A DNA stretch of 64,000 nt from Sycobia sp. Sy_11 (lineage: Eukaryota > Arthropoda > Insecta > Hymenoptera > Epichrysomallidae): assembly GCA_018907035.1 (NCBI GenBank), contig JACCIC010000063.1, forward strand, positions 1,874,501 through 1,938,500, in the 5' to 3' direction. The notes beneath the pieces were generated by a model. It was not told where the DNA came from and did not search any database. It was given only the letters and a program-made list of their open reading frames with translations. Position 1 is the first letter of the stretch; each line of letters begins with the position of its first letter. Position numbers and translations under genes: made by a program. This document shows, piece by piece, positions 45,750 through 56,705 of this stretch.

Positions 45750-46769
45750 TCCGTGTAGAAATATTTTCTTCACACCTCGGTACAAGCTATATTCTAGTAA
45801 GTAATACCGCTGATATCTTCACATGCGCAACAACTCGTTAAATTCAAGTAAGATTTTCCTGTAATTATTATGTTAAATTTTATTTTTATATTCAATGAAT
45901 TACTTTATGAATCTAGTTAGATTTCTATAATTTTTCCGCGCGTCGGTAACAACTTAGGGTTTTCTAGACATGATCATGTTTAGATTAGTAAAAGTAAAGA
46001 AATGATAGGAATTTCTATAGGATTTCCCAGCTACGATCCTCAAAAATAATTGTAAACATTACCCACAATATTTATGGAATATTGTGCCATATATATAATC
46101 TGTGGCATGTCAATAATGCGTTAGCTTGCAAACCAGAAGGTCGTCGGTTCAAGTCCGAGTCAGGTCTGATGTTTTTTTAAGCATAATAAGATTATTAGTT
46201 GTAATGTACCTGGGTAATTAATAATAATATACGTAAGAAAATATATGACTTCATATATTTATAGACAAATGAAAATATCAAAATAATTTTAGGAAATTAG
46301 TGTAATGTAACAAATAAAATAATGTAAAAATCTTAAAAATTGAAAACTAATATAAATTATTAAAATTTTTATTTTACATATATATCTCAAAAAATAGAAT
46401 AAAATTATTTATTGAAAACAAGGAAATGTGTACGTACTTAATGTAAATTAATTTTTGCTTCGATTAAATATATTCTTCATATTTTAATTTTCCGCGTACG
46501 AATTCTGCGTCATATATCGGTTATTTGTAAGACAGAATGGAATAAAATTTGGAGTTGAAATAAAAATGTTTTGAATAGATTTTATATCGAATTCTTGAGA
46601 TATTAATTAGTCTTACATGCTAGGATTTAGATTGATACGACTACTAATATCCTAAATAGTATGGGACATACACAGAATAAAATCGATTAAAGTTTCCTTG
46701 CTAGAACTCAATTATAAATAGGAATTACTAACTCGATCCGTGAGGGATTCTAAACTAAATTTCTGCACG
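45750..46769 (-). mobile_element. Family 2 TIR element, copy 2
   Basis: It runs from 'ccgtgtagaaatattttc' (45751) to 'aaatttctgcacgagg' (about 46769), the inverse of copy 1 at 16099-17378. It lacks the foldback MITE found there, so it shows the empty site near 46340. It carries the tRNA-like module (46101-46170). No coding capacity. Confidence 0.75.
46101..46170 (+). other. tRNA-like module in family 2 copy 2
   Basis: TGTGGCATGTCAATAATGCG resembles an A-box region and GGTTCAAGTCCGAG a B-box. It is the best B-box match among the modules (consensus GGTTCRANNCC). The acceptor ends do not pair. Confidence 0.55.
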
Positions 46770-47068
46770 AGGTACTCTCGAGACGTCGGCATTCTCCCGT
46801 CGCAGGTTTGCTTTTTTGATTAGCCACTCTACTCTATCCCCGAATAATAATATATGTAATATATATATATATATATATGTTGGGGGTTTCGATACGCGCA
46901 GCTTAAAGGTTAATTGGTCGGACGAAGGAAGTGACGAGCTCACATCCGGTTAAACGCTAATTAAAAGTTTTAAACGGTGTAGTTTAGTCAGATGCAGCTG
47001 ATGGATTAGAAAAATTGGCTGCTTAGATCGCTAGGAACAAAGCATGTGTATTTGTGTATATGGTGTGG
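46770..47068. repeat. Segment duplicated inverted at 15758-16098
   Basis: Reverse complement of the segment near 15.8-16.1 kb, including a shorter (TA)n tract (about 46857-46878). It is next to the same end of a family 2 element in both places. Confidence 0.75.
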
Positions 47069-48891
47069 AGTGGCGTATTTCCTGTATAGCTAGGTGCAGC
47101 ACCATATCATTCAAATTAGATAATTAAAGGGGGTCCGAAAATATATAAGACCTTAGTCGGAAATCATCCGTAAAAAATACTGACATATATGTCTGCTATT
47201 ACGTAATGATATTCTTTAATGATGTATGTTAATTAACAAAATCATTGTCAAATAGTTTAATTTCTATTTCTACGATGTATAATAGTTCTAATGACATAAT
47301 TGCGTAAAATTTGCTTTTAGAACATAATGTTTTTTAACTATAATACCGAAAAGTTTATACCAGAAGTTCCCAATCTTACTAGAAATTTTATCATATCCGT
47401 ATCACTCAGCAGATTTTAAATAAACATATTTGTAGATAAATTATTGTTAGTTTTCTCGCTATTCGCCAATCTTTATAACAGTCATTTAGAAATGATTGAT
47501 TCGTGTCTTCGTTCAGGAAGATGAACTTGAATAAAATCTTAGGTATATAAAAGTTTTTAATTTTTTTTTATAATTGCATAAATTTGAATATATGATTAAA
47601 AACATTCTAATATTTTGAAAAATTGGAAATATTTTATTGAGAAAATGGTCTTTCTAAGGTAAAGCACCTAGTACTCGGACAGAACAAAAAGTGAATCATG
47701 TACTCGTCGAGCAGTAACAAAAAATTAAAATTATTGTGGATATGAATGTTGTAAATTATAAATAATGAGAAATCTTATTTACACAGATGATCGATTACAT
47801 AAACAGATCGAAATTTGAAGCATTTACACTTCAGTATTTTATCATTATCTCGGACATAATATAACAGCCATAAAATAACTCGCCTCGTTTTCACTTCTCG
47901 TACAAATCGTCAAGACCTTTCAAGTTCATAAGAAGCTTAAGAAAACTACTTCTTACTGAAAACCAAGTGTATATAATAATTTCCTAATCAATAAAAGCTT
48001 TTATTTTTTAAACGATTTCAATCTTTAAGTACTTCTAAATTAAATGTCCAGTTATATCTATTCCACTTTTTCACCTTTGCAGTTTTACTCAGACCCATTT
48101 GCCCATTTGTGTCTTAATGCAAATACCTTTTGAATTTATTACTTTCCATTTTTTTTACTTTCACTAATTACCTATTTATTCACTTTTTCATTATGAAAGT
48201 TCATTTTAAATCCCGATTAGGGTATTATGGACTTCAGAGTAGTTGATAAATATTAAGGATGTAAAAACTGTGTCCAAGTATAGAGAAAAATCCAAAAGCC
48301 ATGTCTGAGTATTAGGACAATGAAATTTTTTTTAAATTGCTATTTAAACACATTCATTCTTTACGTACTGATTTGATTTTCTTTTAAACAGTGTCAGAAT
48401 CTCGAAAAATTAAGTTAAGAATAGTACGTTTATAAAACAACCACATATTAATAATCAAAGCGAGGTTTAACGACATTATGTTTCTAAAAATCCGAGTACT
48501 AAATACTTTAACTTATTTACAGCTTGGATAAAAATTATAAAAATATTTATTTTATATAAAATCATATGGATTTTATAATGATTCTAAAAAATTCTTTTTT
48601 ATTGAAAATAAAATAGCAGATTTGATTAATATTTATCACACTGAAAGTTTAAAAATACCACCATAGTGGCATTTCATTTATGCGAAATATTTACTCGATG
48701 GTAAATAAAAAAATATTAAAAAAAATTATTTGTTAATAGAAATAAGTACATCTTATCAATGATTTATTACCTTATTACCTCCTTAGTTATCTTTTTTTAT
48801 TAGTACATATATACATTTTTACGTTATTTAGTTTATTTACCTCGTAAGACAGTTTTCAAGATAATTAATTAAATTATTCACTACATTTGTA
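47069..48891. other. AT-rich DNA, nothing recognised
   Basis: There is no open frame, transposon end or structural RNA that I can support. Confidence 0.55.
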
Positions 48892-49273
48892 GAAATTTAG
48901 TATAGAATCCTTCACGTATGCAGTTAGATTTCCATATTTTTAATTCGGATTTAGTAAGGAAACCGTAATAGATTCTATTGTGTATATGTCCCATACTATT
49001 TAGGATATTATAGGAGTATCTACTTAAATTCTAGCAGGTAAGACTAATTAATATCTCAAGAATTCCATATAAAATCTATTCATTTATTTTATTTCAACTC
49101 CAAATTCTATTCCATTCTGTATATGGAACATTAAAATATGTAAAATAATTGCATTCTATTTCTTAATATACATATTTAAAATAAAATTTCAAATAAAATT
49201 TATATTATTTTTCAGTTTATAAGATTTTTACATTATTTTATCTACTCCATTATATTAGTTTTCTTAAGATTAT

Positions 49274-49713
49274 TGTTAAGGAGTGCAAGGTATAATTCGA
49301 CCTACACGTTTCATTATTCTATCTAAATACTATGCTTAATTTAGACAGTGTTGGTGTTTTCTGAAATCTATTAGTGTTAATTACTGAACTGTACCGTTCT
49401 GTATATTACATTGTATTGTGTTCCTTTAGCGTAAGTTGACGCAGCTATTAAATCGTACGATTCAAACTGCTCGAACAGATAGCTATCCCCCCTTTTTGTG
49501 CACTATAACCTTACAATAAGTTCATTCGCTCTATCGAAGCTGGATCAGATTCTCATCGATTTGTGAACCGTCACTACCAATATCTGTTAATTACACTAAA
49601 AAAAATTATTATCATCACAAAATAAATTGTCTTCTTTTCTTATATAATTTAAGAAAGAGAAAGAGCGGCGTAGTTTGCAATTTTATATTTACGATTAGCT
49701 CCACTTCACAACA
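49274..49713. mobile_element. Solo LTR with 5-bp TSD ATTAT
   Basis: The 440 bp segment begins TGTTAAGGAGTGC and ends CCACTTCACAACA, the TG…CA form of an LTR. ATTAT occurs immediately before (49269-49273) and after (49714-49718). The other two family 2 copies run straight through this site. Its sequence is not that of the copia LTR at 41829. Solo LTRs arise when two LTRs of one element recombine. The family is unknown. Confidence 0.85.
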
Positions 49714-49837
49714 ATTATTTTCATATTTTTATTTTTTTCTTTTTGTATATTCATATATCACACTATATTTTCACATATGTTATTATTAATTATTCACGTA
49801 CATTATAAAAAATAATTTTATTTCGCTAAAATAACAT

Positions 49838-49908
49838 GCGACCTGATCTGAACTCGAATGGACTACCCTCTAGTTGATAAACTAACGCATTATCCACTAT
49901 GCCATACA
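49838..49908 (-). other. tRNA-like module in family 2 copy 3
   Basis: On the minus strand TGGCATAGTGGATAATGCG is A-box-like. The downstream B-box region (CATTCGAGTTC) is degraded compared with the other copies. Confidence 0.45.
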
Positions 49909-49939
49909 TTATACAGCAATGTAACTCATAAATATATAT

Positions 49940-50018
<79 letters not shown>

Positions 50019-50200
50019 ACAACTTGATTGTACACAAAGCGCGGACTATGGAGTTATTTTTTAGTATTCTAGTAAGGAGATCCTGACTTATCCGTATGTA
50101 TGGAAAAAGGCAAGCACATATTTAAGTAGATTTAATAGAGTAATATATAAAATATTATGCAAATGGAATCATTAAAGGCAAATACTGATTTGAAAGGTAT

Positions 50201-50640
50201 TTGACACTACGAGAACCAAAAAAACGTTTTAAAGTTATGATTATCATGTTGCATTAATATAAATATTTTTAACTTATATGTTGATAAAACCTCTTATAAA
50301 TTAAAATTACACTCTCCATAAATAAAAATTTCGATATAAAAACTCAACTACACATAAATTTTAAAATAATTTCAAAAAACAATAAAATTATATTATTTAT
50401 TAAATTATTTATTTTATAAATAAATATTATAGAATAATATCTATCATTAATTACGAATAATTAAAACAGATATAAGATAAATAATAATATTTTTGAAGGT
50501 GTCTCATCAGTAATTTTTTTTATTGTATTTTTTTTTATTGATAGTCGCATCCCCTATATGCGTATTAGCGACTATCTATTGCATTATTGTAGTATATACA
50601 TAGTGGTTGTTTACAATGAAAGTATGATGTCAATAATGTT
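50201..50640. other. AT-rich DNA with a strong hairpin
   Basis: No gene. At 50539-50577 GATAGTCGC is answered by GCGACTATC, with a nested ATGC/GCAT pair between them. Confidence 0.5.
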
Positions 50641-50858
50641 TAAGAGACCTACGATGGCTCGATCGCTAGAGCGAAGGACTAGTAACTTGTCGATCCGAGT
50701 TCGAATCCCGGTCTCGGCCGATTGACACAGGTACCGCTGTAATAATTTATATGTGCTTTGTTTATAAACACATCGTAGACCTTTGTCGCTGATTAGCACC
50801 GATATTTGGAAGCATAAATAGAGCGACGTTAAATAACATAAAAAATAAAAAAATATAT
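50641..50858 (+). mobile_element. tRNA-derived SINE with 8-bp TSD
   Basis: The 5' part is tRNA-like: A-box TGGCTCGATCGCTAGAGCG (50655-50673) and B-box GAGTTCGAATCCCGG (50698-50712) at normal spacing for RNA polymerase III. A non-tRNA body follows, then an A-rich tail after 'gcgacgttaaataac'. ATAATGTT flanks both sides (50633-50640 and 50859-50866), a target duplication of LINE-mediated insertion. The 218 bp length suits a SINE. It is non-coding and depends on a LINE for movement; the partner LINE is unknown. Confidence 0.85.
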
Positions 50859-50939
50859 ATAATGTTCTATTTTATAGATATGACATTAATTTATAAACAA
50901 AATATCATATTTTCATTCGCAGATTTATTTTGTCTATAA

Positions 50940-51490
50940 ATTGAATTATTCTATAACATTACTTTATGTTTCCGAGTAGTTCTTTGATGCTCTTTTGCAT
51001 ATTGAGTTTTTTCATAATACATTCTAATTTTTGACACTCTGTTAATAAGTATTTTCTATTGTTTGGTGGATTACACATCTCACATGGGATGCTGCTTTTC
51101 TTTTCTAATAGATGGTGGTGTGTGATATTTGAGCGCCCTATGCTTAGTCTGGTGAGAATGGTTTGGTCTTTTTTTGATAGTTTTGATGTTGAATTATGTT
51201 CATAAATGTTGGATTTGATTAGACGAAAATGGCATGAGTTAGGGCTATTTTTTCCGCGGTTGTTCTAATACTTTCTTATTTTTGGATCTATTAATTTATA
51301 GTAACCTTCATTGGCACTATGATGTTTATAATTTTTCACGGTACATACATCTTCAGCTTTTTCAATCGTTGCAGATATAATTTGATGGTTAAAATTACTG
51401 TGGTCAATTATGATTTCATCTTGCATGTTTACGATTTTCTAATAGATCTCATTTGCCAAAGGTTGTCCTGGTTTATTTGAGTATATTATT
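50940..51490 (-). pseudogene. Non-LTR retrotransposon C-terminal fragment
   Basis: Minus-strand translation gives a decayed RNase H tail (GQPLANEI near 51455), a degraded linker (EKAEDVCTVKNYKHHS) and then TILTRLSIGRSNITHHHLLEKK near 51140. This corresponds to the RIGHT-LTH-LL block found after RNase H in Jockey/I/CR1-type elements. A Cys-rich IPCEMCNPP and LLTECQKLE follow. At least one stop interrupts it. RT and the 3' end are absent. Confidence 0.7.
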
Positions 51491-51496
51491 ATAGAA

Positions 51497-51955
51497 AAGT
51501 CCGCGAGTGACTGGTGCAGCGCGCCCGTGATAGTCAAGAAGTCAGACGGAAGTTACCGGTTCTGTATAGACTATAGAGGCCTAAATAAACGGACGAAGAA
51601 GGATGCCTATCCGATACCGAGCATCGACGCAATTCTGGACAAGCTACGGAAAGCCCGGTATCTCTCGACCATGGACTTGAAACAGGCGTATTTTAAAATA
51701 CCAATGACTGAAAGTAGTAAACGCTACAATGCCTTTGCCGTACCAGGCTCGGGGCTGTGGCAGTTTAAGAGGATGCTGTTCGGGCTAACGCACGCGCCCA
51801 TGATATGTCAGCGACTCGTGGATGCATTGTTCGAGCCCGAATATGAGCCTTGGGTGTTCGCGTAACTAGACGACATCATCGTCGTAACCGAAAGCTTCGG
51901 GGACCATCTCAAGTATCTGGAAGTAGTACTGCGGAAACTGGTTGATGTGGGAGGA
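51497..51955 (+). pseudogene. Ty3/gypsy reverse transcriptase, stop in YLDD
   Basis: The frame opens SASDWCSAPVIVKKSDGSYR and continues through FCIDYRGLNKRTKKDAYPIP, STMDLKQAYFKIPM (first catalytic Asp) and FGLTHAPMICQRLVD, near 51810. The catalytic box expected as YLDDI reads stop-LDDIIVV: the Tyr codon is TAA at 51863-51865. The frame dies near 51955, where RNase H and the RT thumb should follow. Instead integrase begins within about 40 bp, so an internal deletion has removed them. Confidence 0.9.
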
Positions 51956-51959
51956 GTGT

Positions 51960-52446
51960 CATAGATATAAGGTGTTGCAGAGTGGTCCAGTAGGATGGAG
52001 TTCCCCAACAGTAAAGGACAGTATCGCTATATCTTGGTGTTTCAAGACTTGTGCACCCGATGCATTGAGATGAAGCCTCTGCGCACTGCGGACTGCAAAG
52101 TAGTTTCACGAACCTTGGAAGAGCTTATTCTCTACCGGTTGGACACTTCAGATTATCTGCTGACCGACAACGGGAAGGAGTTCGACAACGAAGTATTAAA
52201 ACAGGTACTAGAGGAATACGGGGTAAAGCACGTGACCACACTGCCATATCATCCTCAGGCAAATCCGGTTGAAAGGAGCAACCGGACACTGAAGACAATG
52301 ATCGCCACGTTTGTCGGAAGCAATCATAAGAGCTGGGATCAGCACCTGCACGAACTACGTCACGCAAGCACGAAGATGATGCCTGCATTGTTAAATTATG
52401 GGAGACATCCTAGCCCGGTGAAGAGCCTACGACAAGAGGTAGAGAC

Positions 52447-52496
<50 letters not shown>

Positions 52497-52520
52497 ATAT
52501 TCAATATATATATATCGTAC

Positions 52521-52558
<38 letters not shown>

Positions 52559-52780
52559 GACAATATATATATAATGTGGATTCTCGGCAAAGCTGGCGCC
52601 GAAGTACGAAGGGCCTTTCGAGATCACAGAAGTGAAATCGCCGATCCTATACGTAGTGACCACAGGAGACGCGAGGAGGATAGCGACAGCTCATGTAAAA
52701 GAGTTGAAGAAGTATTGGGCACACCGGGGATAGCTATGAGAGGAAAAAGTACAGGCAAGCGAGATGCCGTGGGGCTATTA
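51960..52780 (+). pseudogene. Ty3/gypsy integrase core and C-terminus
   Basis: From about 51995 the frame reads the DDE integrase core: FPNSKGQYRYILVFQDLCTR (first Asp), LLTDNGKEFDNEVL (second Asp, about 52160) and YHPQANPVERSNRTLKT (Glu, about 52270). All three catalytic acids are retained. After EVETQ a (TA)-rich block (52447-52573) replaces about 60 codons. In another frame the C-terminal region returns as FSAKLAPKYEGPFEITEV and ATAHVKELKKYW, stop near 52738. The N-terminal HHCC zinc motif is missing. The gene is GC-rich compared with flanking DNA. Confidence 0.88.
52447..52573. repeat. (TA)n-rich block inside integrase
   Basis: Two TA tracts are separated by short imperfect inverted pieces ('tgtatattcaatata', 'tcgtacatta'). 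It sits inside coding sequence, at a likely expansion or insertion site. Confidence 0.95.
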
Positions 52781-52799
52781 ATCTAATCGTCATTCCTTC

Positions 52800-53555
52800 T
52801 GATTTTAGGTCCATTCATCAGACGGTTCAGAGCGGCGTGGACAAGAGCGATGGGCTTGGGATCCGTCACCAACCAGAACAGAAATACTCTCCACCCCTGG
52901 AAGCAACGTCAGGCGAGGACTTAAGCTGGCCACTGCCGGGGTCACCCGCAGAAACCAGTCCGGAGGTGACTTATTAGATACCTGCGGAGGAGTTCGAACC
53001 CGTGCGACGACCGGTGGAAGTTAACACGCGCCCGCAAGGAGCACGGGTGGGGGATGACCCTGATGGTAACTGGCCAACCCCACCGTGGACCCCTTCGCCC
53101 GTGAGAGGGATGGAGGAGTTGGAAATTGGCGAGAAACAACAGCCGACACTGGCCCCTCCGGCCCCCGAGTTCCGCGAGTGGGAGGTAGACGGGGGCGTAG
53201 TGGCATCCCCAATCGACGTCGGGCCGGAGGAAGTTACTTTGAGGAGCAGGCTGCATGGGGCAGAGGGCTCAGAACTCACTCAATAGGACCCAGGATCCAC
53301 AGCGCAGGATCTACACGCAAACCGGATGAGTTTGCAGCCCCACCACCGGAGCCTGAGAGAGCACGTCCGAAGAGTACACCGCCCGCAGAGGAGGGCATGT
53401 CACGGCCGATTCCCACGTGGCAGCCATTGCTCCGGGATGCGAGGGACGTCCCAGACGTCGAAGACTATCCCAGGATGAGGGACCCAAACAGTCGGTGGCG
53501 ACGCTACAATCCGAACCGAAGAGCCTCCGGAGTCATCCGCCTAGGAGCTTCGTAG
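52800..53555 (+). CDS. Pro-rich post-integrase ORF of gypsy element, decayed
   Basis: Two overlapping frames (53002-53286 and 53085-53555) are rich in Pro, Glu and Arg (for example NWPTPPWTPSPVRG, PEPERARPKSTPP). The GC-rich composition matches the upstream gypsy pol, and neither frame is simple repeat. The position after integrase suits a C-terminal extension or third ORF of Ty3/gypsy elements. No domain recognised. Frame alternation suggests indels. Confidence 0.35.
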
Positions 53556-53954
53556 CGAGGCAGACCAACGGCGCGACATCGCGCCTGGAAGAGCAGCCCC
53601 GAACGAAGAAGCCGTTTATATCAGTGCGGCTACGAAGGACCATATTCGGGGAGCTTCCGCCGATGCCGACCGAGCCGAAGGTCGACTCGCCACCGTTTAC
53701 CTGTTTACCCGCCCATGGCGGGTCCGTCGGCTGAAGAGCAGCGAAGACTGCTGCGCAGCACCCGACATCTTCCAGCGTCACTCCGCAGTTGTCTGATGGC
53801 GATTTGGACTGAGGTCAACCGGATGGTAACCGGCAGGAGAGAAAAAAAGAAGAGAGAAGAAGACGAAATAGCCCAAGAGTAAAGAGAGAACAGAGCGAAT
53901 AGATCGCCTTACTTGAGAGAAAAAGCAGGTAAGGACCAAATGAAGTAGGGGTTT

Positions 53955-53988
53955 ATTGTATTGTATTGTATTGTATTGTATTGTTGTA
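53955..53988. repeat. (TATTG)n pentanucleotide repeat
   Basis: About six TATTG units before 'ttgtatagacgag'. Confidence 0.95.
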
Positions 53989-54732
53989 TAGACGAGCCCG
54001 ACCCGATGCGCGCGCACGCGTCTTATAGGTAGAAAGAGCGAAATATATATGCTGCCGCCGCGCGAAAGAGCGGAAGAAATGAGCAGGACCCGGCGAAGAG
54101 AGGGGGAAGGGAGAGGACGCGCAGAGAACCGAGATTATTGCGTGTTGAGCCGTCGAGATAGAGAGAGCTTTTCCGGGATTTTCTGACGTTGCATCGAAGT
54201 ATTGAGAGCTTTCTCGGGAGCCTAGAGACAATATTCGAGTTGGAAAACGCGTACGAAGTGGTCGTGTAGAACCAAGCGCGAAACAACCGTAAAGCCGGTG
54301 ATCTAGCTGACGATCCGCCCGGCCGACCTGAGAGAAAGAGAGCGAGAGGGACGACAGCTGGTCACCCGAGCCGATCACCACCAGCCGGGACGAGAGGAGG
54401 GACTCCGCGGTTCGTCCAAGCCGACTGCACCTAGCCTGCAGGAGAAGAAGAAGAAGAGTGAGCACCCGCCGGCGCCTTCAATCGACAACGGTGACAGCCT
54501 CGTACGGTGAGTACGGACGGCAAGTGACCGCGTAGTATAAGCCCAGGCCACGGACCGCAGTACTACGGTGGCGTGTACGCGAGCGGAAGATATACGCGCG
54601 CGAAACGAGTACGCGGACGCGGGTGTCGTCGGAGGAGAAAAGGAAACAGCGAGTTAGCGCAGGCCACGAGCTGACGTGTGTGTGTATGTGTGTGAGAAAG
54701 AGAGAGAGCCAGAATGCGTATACCGCGAGACA

Positions 54733-54815
54733 GAGTGCGGGAGAAAGAGAACCGAATAGCGGGACCCAGGAGTGCGGAAGAAAGAGAACCGAATAGCGAG
54801 ACCCAGGAGTGCGAG
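54733..54815. repeat. 37-bp tandem repeat, ~2.2 copies
   Basis: Units at 54733 and 54770 differ at two positions (both G/A). A third begins at 54807 and then diverges. The shared core is 'agaaagagaaccgaatagcg'. Confidence 0.9.
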
Positions 54816-55165
54816 TGAGTGAAACAGATAGAATGTGTGTGTGTGTACCGCGTAGCCGTAGTGCGTGTGCACCGCGAGCCTGAGAGTGTGAGCGCGCGGA
54901 TACGAGTGTGTGTAAGAGTGAGAGAGAGAGAACGTTGGAAAGTATTATAAGTTCTTGATTATGATAAATGAAGTGATTACGGTGATCGAGGCGTTTATTT
55001 ATTGAGTGCCGCCCCTTTTTTGTTTCTTTAGCGTTGCCCCGCTTTCATCAGCGGACCCTCTGGTGGAGACAGGATAGGTCATCAGCAGCCGGAGAAGCCA
55101 GCAGGTAGGTGCTGCGCGTGAATAAAATATTCTGTGTCGGTGGCTAGGGCAAAGGCCACAACGTC

Positions 55166-55167
<2 letters not shown>

Positions 55168-55213
<46 letters not shown>

Positions 55214-55245
55214 TATATACATATACATATATATATATATGTATA
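55168..55245. repeat. (TA)n / (CATA) microsatellite
   Basis: TA repeats with embedded CATA units after 'cacaacgtcaca'. Confidence 0.95.
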
Positions 55246-55374
55246 TTATACCCGGCTTCTATGGAGAAAATTGTTCTTTTAAGTTCGGGCGGTTGAAACA
55301 GATGTCCAAGTGTTTCGAGACGATATTCACCCAGATTATCATGTAAGGACGATTGGATGTCTCGGGACGACTGC

Positions 55375-55838
55375 TAGATGTGTCCTTCTCAGTTTTGTTT
55401 AGTTTTAAGCCATGATAGTTGATTCTATTTTTAACACCTCCTAACTACTTTCGAATCTATTGAAAATTGTCAGATTTCAACAGGGCAAAGAAATTTCTAA
55501 TTACAATGGAGGCAATTGTGATATATACGTTTAAACTTTCTGTTTGATTGTGTGTCTGTGTGTGTGCGTGTGTGTGTGTGTGTATGATTGATTTTTATAC
55601 GTATTATTCCAATTAAAAATTATTTCTTATGCAAGAGAAAAATAGAGAATTAACAAAATTAATTTATGTTAATAGAATTCTATTAAAATAAATTATATAT
55701 TACTATATTAATCAACTCAATCTATTACCCTGTTAGAAATCCAGCAATTTTCAATAGGTTCGAAAGTACTTACGAGGTATTCAAAATAGAATAAACTATC
55801 ATGGCTTGAAACTGGACAAAACTAAGAATGACACATGT
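55375..55838. mobile_element. Foldback element with ~113 bp inverted arms
   Basis: The left arm (55375-55487) and right arm (55727-55838) are inverted copies, with shared blocks 'catgatagttgattctattt', 'ctttcgaatctattgaaaat' and 'tttcaacagggcaaa'. The spacer has a (GT)n run (55557-55583) and AT-rich DNA. Ends and TSD not fixed. No coding capacity. Confidence 0.7.
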
Positions 55839-56599
55839 GAACATTATCAATAAATTTAAGAAAGTGGTAGAAACTAGGTTTGAAGCTGGAATTTTGTTTC
55901 TAGCTTGTAAATGAACATTTGAATTCGAATGTGAGTTTCAATTACTACAATCGAAAAAATAAATATTTATACAAGATAATGGTATTATTGTTTATAGAAT
56001 AATTAGATCATACGATACGTAAATAGTTTGAAAGAATTACAAAAGAATAATAAAGTCTGTTTTGAAAATTAACCGTTTGAATATCAGAAATCTAACCTCG
56101 TTTCATACTAACTCTTATGAGAGACCCACCGGAAATGAGATTTATTTTATTAATAACTTTCTTAAAATATAAAAGATCCTTTTCATAAATGAGACACGTA
56201 TTAATTATATCCAAATAAATCTAATGATATCTTGAAAGTTAAGTGTCAATGATACTTTTGAGGAGATATTTAGTTACAAAAACGGTCATACATATCGTGT
56301 GTTGTCGGAAGTAAAATGTCTGCCGTATAGGCTAGCTGACAGACGACGTTCGACAGTCTAACGCAGCGTATAATTCGAAATAGCATGAGATATATGAAAT
56401 ATTATAACAAAAATTATTATTATAATAATTTCTTATTATTATTCTAATTTTTTAAAGGAGTCTGTGAATGCCATTTATATATTTCCAATTTCCTTTTAGC
56501 AAGACTAATCCTGGAGAACAATCACTGGAATATGTGCTACTCGACACAAAACACATATATCCATGTTGCTGCAGCGACACCAGCCCGGAACTGTTAATC
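55839..56599. other. AT-rich DNA, nothing recognised
   Basis: No domain-bearing frame. It may include the 3' untranslated part of the adjacent LINE. Confidence 0.5.
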
Positions 56600-56705
56600 A
56601 CATTACTTTAGCCTGGGCTGCAGTCCTCGCGTGATCTATTCACAGTCATTCTTTTGTCCTAGAATATCATGCATACTCGAAACTGCATTCACTCTTCACA
56701 GTCTT

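Larger units (their letters stand above)
48892..50200 (+). mobile_element. Family 2 TIR element, copy 3 with solo LTR
   Basis: It is homologous in order to copy 1: 'tgtagaaatttagtatagaatcc' at the start, 'tgtcccatactatttaggata', 'taagattttta' near 49225, then the tRNA-like module (49838-49908), a (TA)n tract (about 49930-50015) and 'caaagcgcggactatgga'. A 440 bp solo LTR interrupts it at 49274-49713. The right end is weakly defined. Confidence 0.7.
53556..55167 (+). other. Gypsy 3' non-coding region, probable LTR
   Basis: GC-rich, non-AT composition continues without coding sequence. Purine-rich tracts (53829-53870) are possible polypurine tracts. An AATAAA-like signal and a 'cttctggtggagacagg' stretch near 55020-55125 would suit an LTR end. 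No second LTR copy exists upstream of 51497, so boundaries cannot be fixed. Frames such as 53953-54465 (minus) are low-complexity. Confidence 0.4.

Noticed and set aside
50641..50720. Functional tRNA gene
   Set aside because: A and B boxes are good but the acceptor stem does not close, and the SINE body, A-rich tail and target duplication follow.
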